This document shows, in pieces, positions 25,026-36,705 of a DNA stretch of 52,500 bases (positions are counted from its first letter, which is position 1; every line of letters begins with the position of its first letter). This DNA comes from Sphaeroforma sirkka (lineage: Eukaryota > Opisthokonta > Ichthyosporea > Ichthyophonida). A program made the translations under genes and the position numbers. Location: positions 25,001 through 77,500 of the forward strand of contig LUCW03000132.1 in assembly GCA_001586965.3 (NCBI GenBank), read 5' to 3'. The notes under the pieces are model-generated. The model saw only the letters and a program-made list of their open reading frames with translations. It searched no databases and had not been told where the DNA came from.

Positions 25026-27227
25026 CGTTGCCTCCGGGCGCGCCTGACAAGGACGACTTATGCCCGGTACTTGCCATCACTAGCCCTCGACAAGGGTGTA
25101 TGGCTTTCTACTTAACGTATTCGACTAAAGACATTCGTACGGTTCTCAGCTTCGATTACATACGCGATTCATTTGTATTTAATAGATAGCGTAGGAAAGC
25201 TGCCCTTCTACGCTGTGTGCCAAATCGAGTAATGATCAATTTGTATGTGTTTCGGTCACTTTCGGACGATGGTGAAGAAAGCTTGCGTGTATCAAAATGA
25301 GATCAACTCTCTCTAAGAGTGTACATACAATCACACATACCCTGGCCGTTATTTTTAAATATGTATATTTTTAGTTTGATAAAAATACTATCCCACCAGC
25401 CCACCAAATCCAACATTTTTCAATTACTTCTTTTAGTCGTATTTATTTCTTATTTTTTGTTTTTTGATACAATATGTATAAAAAAACAATAGAACAAACT
25501 CATCTGTCATCAGAAGTCAGGCCTTAGATCCCTAGCCCTCAGGTGGCCTCAACGGCTTCAGCCATCGGGCTTCAGGCGTTGGAGCTTTCTCAAGTTTCAA
25601 CCCTCATCACTGTTTTCAGTGAGCCCCTGGGTGTTAGGTGGGGTCAGCCGTCACGCCCGAAAATTCGAAAGATAGTTTCTATAACCTCTTCTGTATTTAG
25701 CGGTTGGCTTAATGCCTTGAGCGCTTTCCAGAACAAGTGGACCAATCTCTTTCGATTGTAGAAGCATGAATTATCATTCACCAATAGCATATCGTTTTAG
25801 CTCGCGGTATTCTCCCATTTCCCCATTTAATTTTTCCCAAATTTTGAGCGAAAATAAGGTTTGCTTGCGTCTAACCTCATTTTTAAAAAGTAAGGCATTG
25901 TAGAAATAAAAGTACAACGTATTACGTATACTTTTTGATTTTTAAACGTTGCAACGTTTCGCAAATATATTGGCCTGAAATAATTTGATTTTTCGACCTG
26001 GTAGATGCACCTTTTCGCCATATTTTGGCCACGAAACGCGTAACTCACCGCGCAATTGACCGATCACTGACAATTGGCAGGCACTTTGGGGCAGCGATAT
26101 TCCAACACACACTCATGTAGCTTTGTCATGACGCTCTAGAGAAGAAAGAAAATATGGCTGAACGGACTAACGTCCGTATGACTTTGGCGGGTGAAAATAG
26201 GTCCAACAAAAATAGGCACAACAAAAAGGGGGTTCTTCTTTTTTTCTTTTTTTAAATAGAAGGGTATATACTTTATTTACTCACTCCTTATTATTTATTT
26301 ATCAATGTGCGTTTACGGTTTACCCGTAAGGCCGTAAATATCTCGGGGGTAAATATGTATTTGATGAGTATTTTTTTTTTCGATCTATATTTATCATTTT
26401 GTTGTTTTGTTTTTTCAAAGCAAAACAATATTTAGATCCCGGAAAAAAATATTTTGTCCTGATCTCGATTTGATCGTGGAAAATCCGGCCAGACCCGAAA
26501 GTCCAAAATCCAAAAACCCGACAAATATATAGAAACCCTAATGCTTACCAATCGTAGACCGTAGTCCACAGTCCACACGGTAAAAACACTAGAACCCCCG
26601 ATGGCCTGGTCCCTATTCAGACATATTTTTATTTACATAGATAAATAGGCGAAAATTATCAGTGTAGTGCGCGAAATTGAGTAAATTTGGTGCTCTGTAT
26701 GTTTAAAAAGGAAAACCACCTCGTAGTGGGGAAAAACCTTGATTATTTTGCACGGTTTACTAAACAAGTTGTAGACCTCTATAGTTGCTAGCATGTACTT
26801 ATGTGTGGACAATTCCGCGGCACTACACGGCGCAGACCCGATCCGTACCACAGAGGAGGGTACTCTACGTAGTAGGTCAGCAAGCGAATATATGGAACAT
26901 TCGATAGTAACAGTGTTTTGTCAACACCAGCCCGAATTTACTCAGCGCATATCTTCCATTGTCGACTCACTTGGCCCTTCTTCCCATCAATCTTTCCTGA
27001 ACCACTACAGCGACTATGAGAGCCATACCATATGTTAATACATTGTAACATACATACTTGTCATTTTTTTGAAATAAATATTATTATTCCTATTTATACT
27101 TATTCAGTATACATCCACAACTTGTGCACTAACTAGTATTTTACCATGTTTCTCTAGCTCATCTTTGTTGGCTAAATAACATAGTATAATCATAACCTTT
27201 TATCGATGCCTCCTGCACATCTGATTA
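25026..27227. other. AT-rich intergenic region upstream of the cyclase
   Basis: The first few hundred bases should hold the cyclase promoter, but I can point to no element. The rest is AT-rich with short open frames of no recognised family, except for a possible retroelement remnant at about 26770-27036. Confidence 0.5.
26770..27036 (+). pseudogene. Possible Ty1/copia RNase H remnant
   Basis: A frame reading MYLCVDNSAALHGA, then a SRSASEYMEHSI segment, resembles the part of copia RNase H with the DNxxA motif and the later KHI helix. The resemblance is weak, the flanks are not readable as a retroelement, and it could be chance. Confidence 0.25.
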
Positions 27228-27822
27228 TGTAAACTTCGATGGAAATTACTAGGTTTCAAACAATATTAAACTAAAATACAATTTAGTCAGTTAGGATTTA
27301 GCAGTGGTAGCTTGTGTAAGAATGATCGGGACTGCCTCTTGTTAAGAGCCTAAATATCCTCGATCACACAGGGCGTACCTCTAGCTGTTCTTTATTGAAT
27401 AATTTTCACTAGAAGTACTAAGTGTTCATGACCACTTGCCTAATTTGTAAATAGACATAATAACGTAAGTCACGTCAATACATTAGCTGATATAAATAAA
27501 GTTCCATCAGAAGAAAAGTTAAAAAAAGAAAAAGACTTATTGGATTTTGGAGATTGGCGGGAGGACCAAAATCTATAAGTAGTAGTTCGGAGATTATAAA
27601 ATTTAGTTTATAATATCCTACATCTACTAATGTCTCAAATAGGTCCAAGTAGATGAGTCATACCAAATACTCAGGCTATTGGAGCCATCAAAGTGAATTT
27701 AGAACACTTTGGAAATATTGGAAAAAGAGCTTGTACTAAATTATTTAAAATACAAATAAAAACCAATGTATTATCTCAATTGATCTTGATATTTTAGACT
27801 GACCGGAGGCCGTATTTCTACA
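27228..27822 (-). mobile_element. Inverted solo LTR of the element 2 family
   Basis: Reads on the minus strand as a TG...CA LTR of about 595 bp, matching the two LTRs of element 2 (36706-37302 and 43045-43642) along its length with scattered substitutions. It is flanked on both sides by ATTA, a 4-bp target-site duplication. No internal sequence is attached, as expected after LTR-LTR recombination. Confidence 0.85.
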
Positions 27823-28303
27823 ATTATATCTCATAGTTTTCCTTGAAAACATTAACTCAATCGATTTGCCATCTTTTTTTCAAGTTTAAAGATACATCTA
27901 TCACACCATCCAAATATACGAGAACTACTTCTAATCATCGTACACCAATAATACTTGAGGTGTGTATACTTATACTTTCCAAGATCATGATACGTGTGAC
28001 CTTAGTTTTTCTCATGTCACATTACGTATAGCCTACAATTGTACGTTCACTTATGAACAACCTAATAATTAGCATATACTCTGTGTATACATTCGGCATC
28101 ATATACTACATATATAATTCATGTGTACTTAAATATACTTAACACTTCATGTGTTAATATCTCATATACATACTTATTACCACAATAGAGTTATTCCGTA
28201 CAGGAGTGAGCTCTTTAATATAAACTGTAAGAGAGTAAAGATACTAATATATACAATCACACTCTCTGTTGATCCTACGCAGAGTTACTTATCTGCACAT
28301 TAG
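27823..28303. other. AT-rich spacer between the solo LTR and element 1
   Basis: I see no gene or repeat with recognisable structure here; the open frame at about 27843-28031 has no family features. Confidence 0.5.
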
Positions 28304-28448
28304 CATCCTCCCAGTACTGATTTCGCCGAAGGGATTTTATTTATGTTTTTGTTATCGTTATCGACGAAACAAATAATACTAGTTTTGACGATAACGATAA
28401 CAAAAACATAAATAAAATCCCTTCGGCGAAATCAGTACTGGAAGGATG
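28304..28448. repeat. 60-bp inverted repeat (hairpin) at the left end of element 1
   Basis: Arms 28304-28363 and 28389-28448 are reverse complements with 59 of 60 positions matching, separated by a 25-nt loop. The right arm lies inside the 5' LTR; the left arm lies almost wholly outside it and equals an inverted copy of LTR sequence. The matching position next to the 3' LTR (35619-35678) has no such arm. Confidence 0.9.
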
Positions 28449-28630
28449 ATATATAGACAATGTCTCAGCCTTACAATCCCCCCAGAGTATTGCTGATTTC
28501 TATGAGGCATACCTAACTTTATTACCAGACTAAAATTTGTATACTTAAAAAACTTATTAAAAGACTTTTAAGATTTTATTACGTTTAGTAGCTCTAAGAT
28601 GCTTATACCGCCTTAAGAGACCGATATTTA
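28362..28630 (+). mobile_element. Element 1 5' LTR
   Basis: A 269-bp segment, nearly identical to 35679-35946, in direct orientation, running from CGACGAAACAA to GAGACCGATATTTA. Boundaries come from where the two copies stop matching; no clear TG...CA ends were identified. Confidence 0.85.
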
Positions 28631-28760
28631 AATGTTTTAAAGTTAGCAAATTATTAACTACCTGAACTACTTAAGCGTCGTGGTAATTAACTACCACATA
28701 AAATTTTCTTAAGACAATAACTATTTGTAAAGTGAATAGCAGAAGTCGTACTGGATAAGT

Positions 28761-30830
28761 ATGACTAAGAAGGACTCTACGCTATCTAAGAAGCGTAAAG
28801 CGAATAAAAAGAAGATGGACAGAGAATCTGCCGAAGACGCAGTCAACTCCATTGTCGCTAAAGACGACAATACACTGAATACCGGGGAGACTACTCCATT
28901 AAGAGAGAAGTCAGCCGAGGAGAGGGCTAAAGGACCCGCTCTCTCCTCAAGTTCAAAGTTCGCGAAACCGCGAAGCAAAAATAGGAGTGTGTTTTAGACC
29001 ACACCATCTACTATCCCTGAGGAGATTAATCCAAAGGGTAAAGAACCAATTACGGAAGTCAATTATGACGACCTTGAGGAGATTAATCCAAAGGGTGAAG
29101 AGCCAATTACGGAAGTCAATTACGACGACCCCGGCGACGATGAAGTCCAACCCGATAAGGAGCCGACGGAAGACGAACCACAGGCTAGCGCATCTACCCA
29201 CATCAGTAAGTTGCTCGATGAAAATACTGAACTTAAGAATCAGTTAGCTGCCCTAGAGAAACAACTCACACTAGAGAAGTTATCTATCGCACACGTAGAT
29301 CGAATGTACGGAACTGGTGAGAAAGCTAAACGTCTACGTGAATATGTCTCTATCGACACCATTGCAGCTGTAAAAGAGCAGTCAAAACATCGCTTAGAGA
29401 AGACCAATGAGAAGTACCACGATCTAAGTACTAAGCCGGCCGAAATAAGCCCGGAGAATATTCCCTGGGAAAGTCTACTTCCACGGGACCAGGTACTTTT
29501 TACTCCAATACCATCACCGGGACACGAGTCTCCCGTTTTGGTGGGTATTATAGACCCAACCGCTTGGAAGAATACACTCCCCCTTACCTAATTGGGGAAG
29601 GCACATCGCACCCAGCCAAAGTCGACGTGCGAGATTATCATAACGGATGATCCTAAGATCTTCATTCCAACACCACGTCTCAGTAACGAGCGTCGTGAAG
29701 CGTCGACCATGGACTTTAATAACCACCGAAAGGGAACTAAAGCTTCCCGCATACATGCGAGTGACGTGGATTACCCACGGAAGGACCGCAATGCATTACA
29801 CCAACCCGCCGAAGACTTTCAGACCACATAGGTAGATATGCTGAATGCAGAAGTTAACGAACTCACCGTTAAGATGGAGCTCGCTAATGACCTGCAAGAT
29901 CGCCCAGAAATTGATTATTATGCGAAAATAATCAACATCAAGCAGAAGCAAATCGACCAGTTGCTGCAAGCACAACGCGGGCAGAACCAACGCGATCACC
30001 AGAAGTATAAGGGCATGATCAGTCGACTTAAGTCGAACTGGGACTCAAGTACCCAGAAGCCCGAATTCATCAATAATCATGACCTTGAGACTCTGACTCG
30101 CTTGTTACACGCGTTTACAGTGATGCTGGAGACAAATGACATTGACCCACCGCAATGGATATCCGCGTTTATGCAGACATTTAATCCAGAAAGAACCAAT
30201 TATTGGATCCTTCAGAAGCATCTCAAAGAGATCGATGAGTGTCGTAACTGGCCAGAAGTATGTTGGCTAGTGACATCCTTAATTCTGGCACCACCAACAG
30301 CGAATACTAGCATCTTGAGCTATATTCTGAAACTCGATGCGGACCTTGTCAGACCTGATCTTGAGAGGGATGACAAGCCACGCTGGTATGAGTTGTTAGC
30401 AATGCATGTATTCTGTATAAACATAGGCAGTAATGATTGAGAGCGCCTTTACCTCGAGCTACGTCGCAAGTATGCGAACGAAACGAGAGATAAAAGACAG
30501 GAAAAGAAGTTTCACCTGACTTGACTGCGCTGGAATCAGTTCTATGAAACTGTTTCCGACACTTATCCCTCTGATCGAGTAACCTCGAGAGAGAAGGTGG
30601 TTCTTAAGAAACCACGTGATCAGATAGATCAAGGGTATGTATCCCGACAGACATCTAACGAATGTCCGAATGTTCGTCCGCGTGAATCAGTGCAGCACTC
30701 ATGGCCTAATGAAAGGGTACGTGCTGAGAAGGAAGCACTATACAAGCAAGTTAAGAAGTGTGCCGACGAGAAGTGTGGATACGATATGTATGAGCTTGCC
30801 CCGAACGGTTATTGGAACGGGCGGCACTAG
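28761..30830 (+). pseudogene. Element 1 gag-like gene, broken by in-frame stops
   Basis: One frame runs across this region and is interrupted by single stops at 28995 (TAG), 29589 (TAA), 29829 (TAG), 30438 (TGA), near 30523 (TGA) and at 30828 (TAG), with no obvious frame change. Its start is Lys/Asp/Glu-rich, followed by two near-identical copies of a ~19-residue acidic segment (28.99-29.14 kb). Next come a coiled-coil-like stretch (LDENTELKNQLAALEKQL) and a helical capsid-like part (29838-30440). A cysteine-rich stretch follows (KKCADEKCGY, then a CKHF..KCDKC group in another frame near 30870) and may be a zinc-binding nucleocapsid domain, not the usual CCHC knuckle. Assignment as gag rests on position before protease and RT; no sequence family is recognised. 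Confidence 0.65.
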
Positions 30831-30939
30831 CTACTTGCAAACACTTTATTAATAAGTGTGACAAGTGTGAGAAACCCAACGGTTATGATGCCAAGACATG
30901 TGACCGGAAACCAGATATCAAACTGGAATGAAGGTACTA

Positions 30940-32914
30940 CCGGGTTCAATCTATACAAAGACAATACAACGACTCTTTAGATGAGCGTGTAATAATCCCT
31001 GTATATTGCAACGGAAATAAGGTCCTTGCGTTGATTGATCCTGGTTCAGAAATTTCATGAAAATCCGATCGCTTTGCATTAATGAAAGATATCGAACGTA
31101 GAACACAAACTACTCACCTTGTATTAGCTGATGAGAAGACTTCCAAGTGCGATACGATGGCTACCGATGTTAAAATCTCATTAGCCGACCATCGCCACAT
31201 TACAACCCAAGCTGTGATAGTAAAGATGTCACAGAAGTACGACATTATCGTCGGAATGAGTGATTTACTAACATTAGGTATAACCGTATCTGGTTTACCG
31301 AACAATGTAGATTCATTTAAGGATCAACCAGACGATAATTGTCTGAAACCATATATACCACCATCCGACACAGTCAAGGAATCAATACCTGACTTTTCGG
31401 AAAAGATCATTGATCTAATCTTAGTAAAAAAGAAGATTAAGATCACTGACTGGGCTAAGTTACGTTTCAACGACGGATATGTTAGTTTAGATTTAACCCT
31501 TTACTCAGCTGAAGTGTCCATCAAGAAACTAGTATCTTGGAGACACGAAGCCGTAGTAAAAGAACAAGTCGAGAAATGGTTAACAGACGGAGTGATAGGA
31601 ATAAACCATCAACAAACTCCAGTAAACTTGGCATTACTTGCCGTTGATCAACATAACTCTGACGGTTCATTTAAGAAGGTCAGTGTATGTTTATATATGA
31701 GTCCAATATATAAATTATTGCCAACTTATAGCTTTCACTTACCTCGTATAAACGAGTTGTTAAGAAGAATGGAAGGTGCTACAGTATTTACAACTATAGA
31801 CCTAACACAAGGATACCACCAAATGAAGGTATATGAACCCCACCGTAAATACTTTCGTTTTACATGGAAGGGTAAACAATATCGCTTTAAGGGCGCACCT
31901 TTTGGGTTACACTCACTACCAGCATTCTTCCAACAAGTAATGGATGAAATGTTTGCAGACATGCCTAACGTGCAAGTCTACATAGATAACATAGTCATCT
32001 TCTCAAAGACTAAAGTCGAACACGAAGCATTTGTCAGACGAGTACTACAAAGATTAAATGAACAGAACTTCAAAATTAATGAGAAGAAATGTCATTTTGC
32101 TATGAGTGAGATTCAACTCTTAGGGTATAGAATCTCAGAGGAAGGTATTAAAATCGACCCCGGAAAGGTAGAACATCTCTTAGATTGGAGAACTCCAACA
32201 ACCGGGAGAGATGTAAATAGCATGTGTGGATTCGTAAACTTCTTTTCAGATGGCGTTCCACACTTAGCAGATTACTTAAAATCTTTTGGACACTTAAGAT
32301 GTCACAAAGGTAAGTTAGGGGAGCTATGGACTAAAGAGTGTGATGAGGCATTTAAGATCCTCAAGCACGCTGTACAACAAGCACCTGTGGTTCAAGGACC
32401 AGTTGATGGCGTGCCGTTTGAAATAGCAACGGACGCATCAGACCTAGCACTAGGAGGAGTATTGTATCAGGTTATAGATAATAAACCTAGATACATACAA
32501 TTCTTTAGCCGTGCTATGAATGCATCACAGTTGAATTATCCAACTGTTAAACAAGAATTATTAGCTATAGTAACAGCTATGACACACTTTAGAGATTACC
32601 TCTATGGAACAGCATTTACACTGATGTGTGATCAAAAGTCTCTTCGATACATGAAAGAGATGAAGCCGGACTCTTAATTATTGAGCAGATGGCATGATAC
32701 AATATCAAAATTTCACTTTGATATAAAACATTTACCAGGCATACATGACCACTTACCGGATATGTTGTCCAGGTTTGTACCAGACTTTAATAAGTCTGTC
32801 CGCGAACTCTTAGCCACTGATTGGAAATGTATTCCAAGATGGTTTGAGTTAGCACAAAAGACATTCGGCCCACATACTATAGATATGTTCGCCGCGCACA
32901 TAACGCGCAATTAA
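30940..32914 (+). pseudogene. Element 1 pol: aspartic protease, reverse transcriptase, RNase H
   Basis: Ty3/gypsy order of domains. Protease: the active-site triad reads D-P-G (Asp codon at 31037) in place of D-[ST]-G, followed by an in-frame TGA at 31058; the flap-side IIVGM is present. RT: the FTTIDLTQGYHQM block (near 31788), the APFGL block (near 31897) and active site YIDN (31979-31990), so the second catalytic Asp is Asn. RNase H: ATDASDLALGGVLYQ (near 32428) and the CDQKSL segment. A TAA at 32675 sits where element 2 has a Gln codon (PDS*LLSRWHD against PDSQLVSRWHD). A frameshift near 32900 ends this frame. The copy is inactive as it stands. Confidence 0.88.
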
Positions 32915-33300
32915 AAGATTACAGGACGTTAAATCATCATCTAGGAGATGCCCTTCAATTGGATCTCTCCAAACATAACGCGTGGGCTAATCCACCGTGG
33001 CAGTTAATTGCCCAATTATTAAATTACGTCCAGATACATAAAGCTACCTTAACGTTGTGTTGTCCCCTACGGAAATTAGATCCGTGGCTCAATAAATTAA
33101 TAAGCATGATACAATGCGAGCCAATATATTTAGATAGGGAAGTAGATACCTTCCACTATCAGGGTACCCGAGCAGTCCAAAAGACGCCCTGGAGACATAC
33201 TATAATTTGTCGTATAGGTCCTATAGGTACAACCTCATGGACCCCTTCTGCGACCTTCCTTAACAAGGTCAAAGAATCAGAGATTCCACTCTCTACCAAA
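32800..33300 (+). pseudogene. Element 1 Dam-like N6-adenine methyltransferase-type domain between RNase H and integrase
   Basis: After RNase H the reading continues as a WFELAQKTFGPHTIDMFA segment, then (after a frameshift near 32900) a DALQLDLSKHNAWANPPW segment with NPPW at 32989-33000. This matches the Dam-like domain known from phages and from DIRS-type retroelements: an IDxFA strand, a D-A-x-x-x-D stretch and the NPP[YFW] motif IV. Element 2 has the same domain at 41389-41820. Whether it can methylate DNA is unknown. Confidence 0.65.
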
Positions 33301-33339
33301 TTGAACGCTAACCAGTTCAAAGACAACACAAAACTTCAT

Positions 33340-34640
33340 ACAATCTACTACTGACTACACTGTTAAGAAGCGTCAGTCTCTAGCTAGGACTTTATTTAAT
33401 AACATAAAATCCAAGCCCGAAGTCTTGAAGACACTCTTTCTAAAGGGACTCATGAACGAGAACCCTGATTTACATGCACACATATTACGACTATTAAACA
33501 AGTCAAGTGTAGCATATGTATATGAACGCACTAAAGATGCGCATACAAAAGGAAGAGAGGAGTCTGTGAACACAACAGACGTAGAGAACACGCAAGGGGA
33601 TTTTCAACACCCTACCTTTGTACTGGAAGAGCAGAATGATGATAACATTCTCTCTTGGCTGATGCAAAATCATAAGCTGAAGCACCAGAACGTAGTAGAA
33701 GCACTTAAAGATGCTAAACGAAATGGGATAGCGCATCCCAAGTTGTCAACCTTAGTTGACAAAGTATATCAGTCATGCACAGACTGTGATCTCAATCAGA
33801 TCAAGCGCTATGGGTTTGCACCGCTTAAGAGTGTGACCGAAGATGTTCCATGGCGCAGGGTCATCATTGATCTGGTTGACCTGCCTACGTCCGAGCACTC
33901 AGGCGACCGTTACGTATGCCACTTCTTTGATGTGGCGTCACGGTTTAACTTACTTTACCCCCTTAAGGATAAAAGTACGCAGACCGTGGCAGAATTATGT
34001 TGCCAAGTCTTTGCTGACCACGGGTGGCCAGGTATTATGTGCTCTGATAACGGTAGCGAGTTCTGTGATGACATTATGGAATCATTAATACTCGTATCAG
34101 GCATATGCCATAAGAGAGGTGTGCCATATAAACCGCAAACGCAAGGCGCAAATGAAACGCGCCATAGAAGACTTAAGTTCTTCTTACGCACTGCATTAAC
34201 GGATGATGCAGATGATTGGCCGTACCATCTTAAATGGGTACAAACACAAATGATCGAGTGTGCTGATCCGGTTACAGAAACTACACCCGCTCACTATTTT
34301 CGTGGCAGATATAGCGAGTTACAAATACCCTATAACAAGGATGAACCTGATCGCCATGAGTTACCATGGTTAGAAAAGGTACAACGTATACATAACGTTG
34401 TATACCCTTGCTTGCGAGAAACACGTAATATAGCCTTATTAAAAGGCAAAACAGATGGAACACTACCAAAAAGATAGCAGAGTATCAGGTTGGTGACAGA
34501 GTTAACATCCGTCAACGCAACTCTGATGCTGCTGTATTAACATCTAAATGGATAGGTCCATATATAATCTCAGTAGCAGACACTAAAAGCGGAACGTACG
34601 AGGTCAATAACCCTGATGGTTCTAGTGCGCTTAATATAGG
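33340..34640 (+). pseudogene. Element 1 integrase (DDE type)
   Basis: Shows a probable HHCC zinc module (H-rich stretch, then CTDC at 33776-33787) and a DD35E core: first Asp codon 33869 (IIDLVDLP), second at 34046 (SDNGSEF), Glu at 34154 (GANETRHRRLK), exactly 35 residues between the second Asp and the Glu. A one-base frameshift near 34445 separates the core from the downstream SH3-like/GDRVN part (34480-34650). Frames also change between the Dam-like domain and the integrase (about 33300). Closely related to the integrase of element 2. Confidence 0.88.
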
Positions 34641-35065
34641 CTCAAGTCGTTACTGAGATTATACTCGCAAGAAGACATGACTCTAATGCCCCTCTTGATC
34701 GTTCTGAATTTAAGGACATAATATGGAGAACGGGTAAGGGAGGTTATACATACTATCGTACACGCTTTATAGACGGTACGATCGCTGAGTTCACTTCAGA
34801 CGCTTTTGACAATCAAGACTATTTAAAAGCCTCTAATAGAAAATGGCGTAAACGCCTACATAAGTCACAAGCTGATAAAGACAGCATGTTCCCAACATCT
34901 GAAGGTACGGAAGTTAAAACTTACCCACCTACAGCATTTATCCCGAGCTTTACTACTCATTCTTCATACGTCCCAAAGACACTGAAACGTAAGAAACGTC
35001 CAGTCGACCACCACGGACCTACTGGACCTAAGCCCAAAACTCACAGGGTAACCGAGAACGCTTAA
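34640..35065 (+). pseudogene. Element 1 integrase C-terminal extension (chromodomain-like)
   Basis: After stops near 34655 and 34677 the frame reads a GGYTYYRTRFIDGT segment, then a TSDAF..YLKASNRKWRKRL tail, ending TAA at 35063. Element 2 has the same tail (YIYYKTRFMDGTLAWLTSDAF). The Y-x-x-R-F-x-D-G-T then hydrophobic/aromatic pattern resembles the small chromodomain-type modules at the ends of chromovirus integrases; that is inference. Confidence 0.5.
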
Positions 35066-35678
35066 CTTCTCCGCCTGAGAAACATTAACTATATGTTATA
35101 CTACTTAATGTTTTCGACCCATTTTTCCTTTCTCGCTTTGCAAATCTAAAATCAGCTTGAGTGAGCAACTAGCCTCTCTTGGATTTCAAAGCTGGGTGGG
35201 GGCTGTGTAATAGCCGGGCCTCCACATTAGACTCTTATGTTAATAAACGTACTCTTAAGCAGTACGTAAATTATAAACGTACTATTAAAAGCACGTGTAT
35301 TAAATGGTTTTTAACGGTTCTATTTACAAGTACCTTTTTCATTTTACAAATCAGATATTTTGGCCCCGACCCATTAAAGAGACTGTGAACAAGGCCAAAG
35401 AGTATATTCGGAGTAGGTCTATTAAGAGACCTAGATAAACACTCCAAAATATCTAGCGAGATGGCTCAACCGAACATAGGTTTCTAGATACCCTTAATGG
35501 TTACCTAGTTGACCTCCGCTCAGCCAACCAGATGTGCCAGTCTGATGATGGCAAGTCGGTAATTCTTGATAAGTGGCCAGTTATTAATTAAGACAATAAC
35601 TAAGGGCATCAAGAGTATTTTTTTCTTTTTTTCTTTTTTTTTCTAAAGATAGAATTTTACCAGTTTTAGTAATTCGTG
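35066..35678 (+). other. Element 1 3' internal non-coding region
   Basis: No reading frame with family features. It contains a pyrimidine tract of T runs broken by C at about 35617-35643. I see no clear plus-strand polypurine tract next to the 3' LTR. Confidence 0.5.
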
Positions 35679-35946
35679 CGACGAAACAAGTAATACTAGT
35701 TTCGACGATAACGATAACGAAAACATAAATAAAATCCCTTCGGCGAAATCAGTACTGGGAGGATGATATATAGGCAATGTCTCAGCCTTACAATCCCCCC
35801 AGAGTATTGCTGATTTCTATGAGGCATACCTAACTTTATTACCAGACTAAAATTCGTATACTTAAAAAACTTATTAAAAGACTTTAAGATTTTATTACGT
35901 TTAGTAGCTCTAAGATGCTTATACCGCCTTAAGAGACCGATATTTA
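35679..35946 (+). mobile_element. Element 1 3' LTR
   Basis: A 268-bp direct repeat of 28362-28630 with few differences, closing element 1. It lacks the inverted arm seen beside the 5' LTR. Confidence 0.85.
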
Positions 35947-36005
35947 CAGTTATACTCATAATGACATTATTCGATATCGCACGTAAATGCCCACTATCAT
36001 TGGAG

Positions 36006-36493
36006 TATAAAAACCCACCATAGATAATGAAATTATCACTATTATGGAAGGACTGCAAACATGACGGAGACACCTTGTATATCTGAAAGCAAAATTAACC
36101 TCATATCCCTGCCCAGAAAAATAGCAAACAAAGAAACTCTCAGTAACCAAGGCGACATTAGTCTATTGCGCGACTTGTATAGCCATATCACAATTTTCTA
36201 TCATAATGTCAATAGTATTGTACCGTACGTACCCAGACCAACCCTTACCCGTCGTACTTTCTATTCGTCGCCACATCAAGCAGTGCACTGGAATCCCCCA
36301 AGATCGATAACGGTTTTGGAGATAGTGATAACATCATGCTGACACTAGTATTGAACAGCAGTGACGGTGATGACAAGCCACCCTTGGCGAGTCATGATCC
36401 AGGAACAACGGCGCCACTGCACGAGACATCTAAGCGTACGCCTATAAGAGTCCTTACGCGCCCTATTATAGGACAACGCAACGAGCTGTAGCT
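36006..36493 (+). pseudogene. Unrecognised ~145-codon gene with TATA box and one frameshift, between two LTR elements
   Basis: TATAAAAA at 36006-36013 lies about 47 bp before an ATG at 36061. The frame runs to about 36295, where a CCCCC run seems to have shifted it by one base. Reading then continues in another frame (IDNGFGDSDNIMLTLVL onward) to TAG at 36491-36493, rich in Pro, Thr and Asp. I do not recognise the product. It could be part of another mobile element or a captured host fragment; without a homolog the frameshift itself is only an inference from the open flanking frames. Confidence 0.4.
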
Positions 36494-36705
36494 GCACATC
36501 CATGACTGTCCACATAATAATAGTCTATAATGGTACGATGTATTTTAATTGCTTTGTTCTTATCTTATAAGATAATACATTAAGAGTGATATCTTCGTGA
36601 TTGGTAGCTTGTGCAGGGGCATACCATTAAGCCCGTAGCTTGTGATGACCGATGTCGCGCCAAAAGCAAACTTTTGTTCCCACTGATATTTGGGATGTGC
36701 CCCTT

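Noticed and set aside
25543..25761. 72-codon plus-strand frame
   Set aside because: No family features; isolated in AT-rich DNA.
28761..30830. Stop codon reassignment as an explanation for gag in-frame stops
   Set aside because: TAA, TAG and TGA all occur in frame here, and the same stops end the host genes, so decay is simpler.
36553..36570. 16-bp palindrome TTATCTTATAAGATAA
   Set aside because: A single short AT-rich palindrome, expected by chance in such sequence, with no further context.
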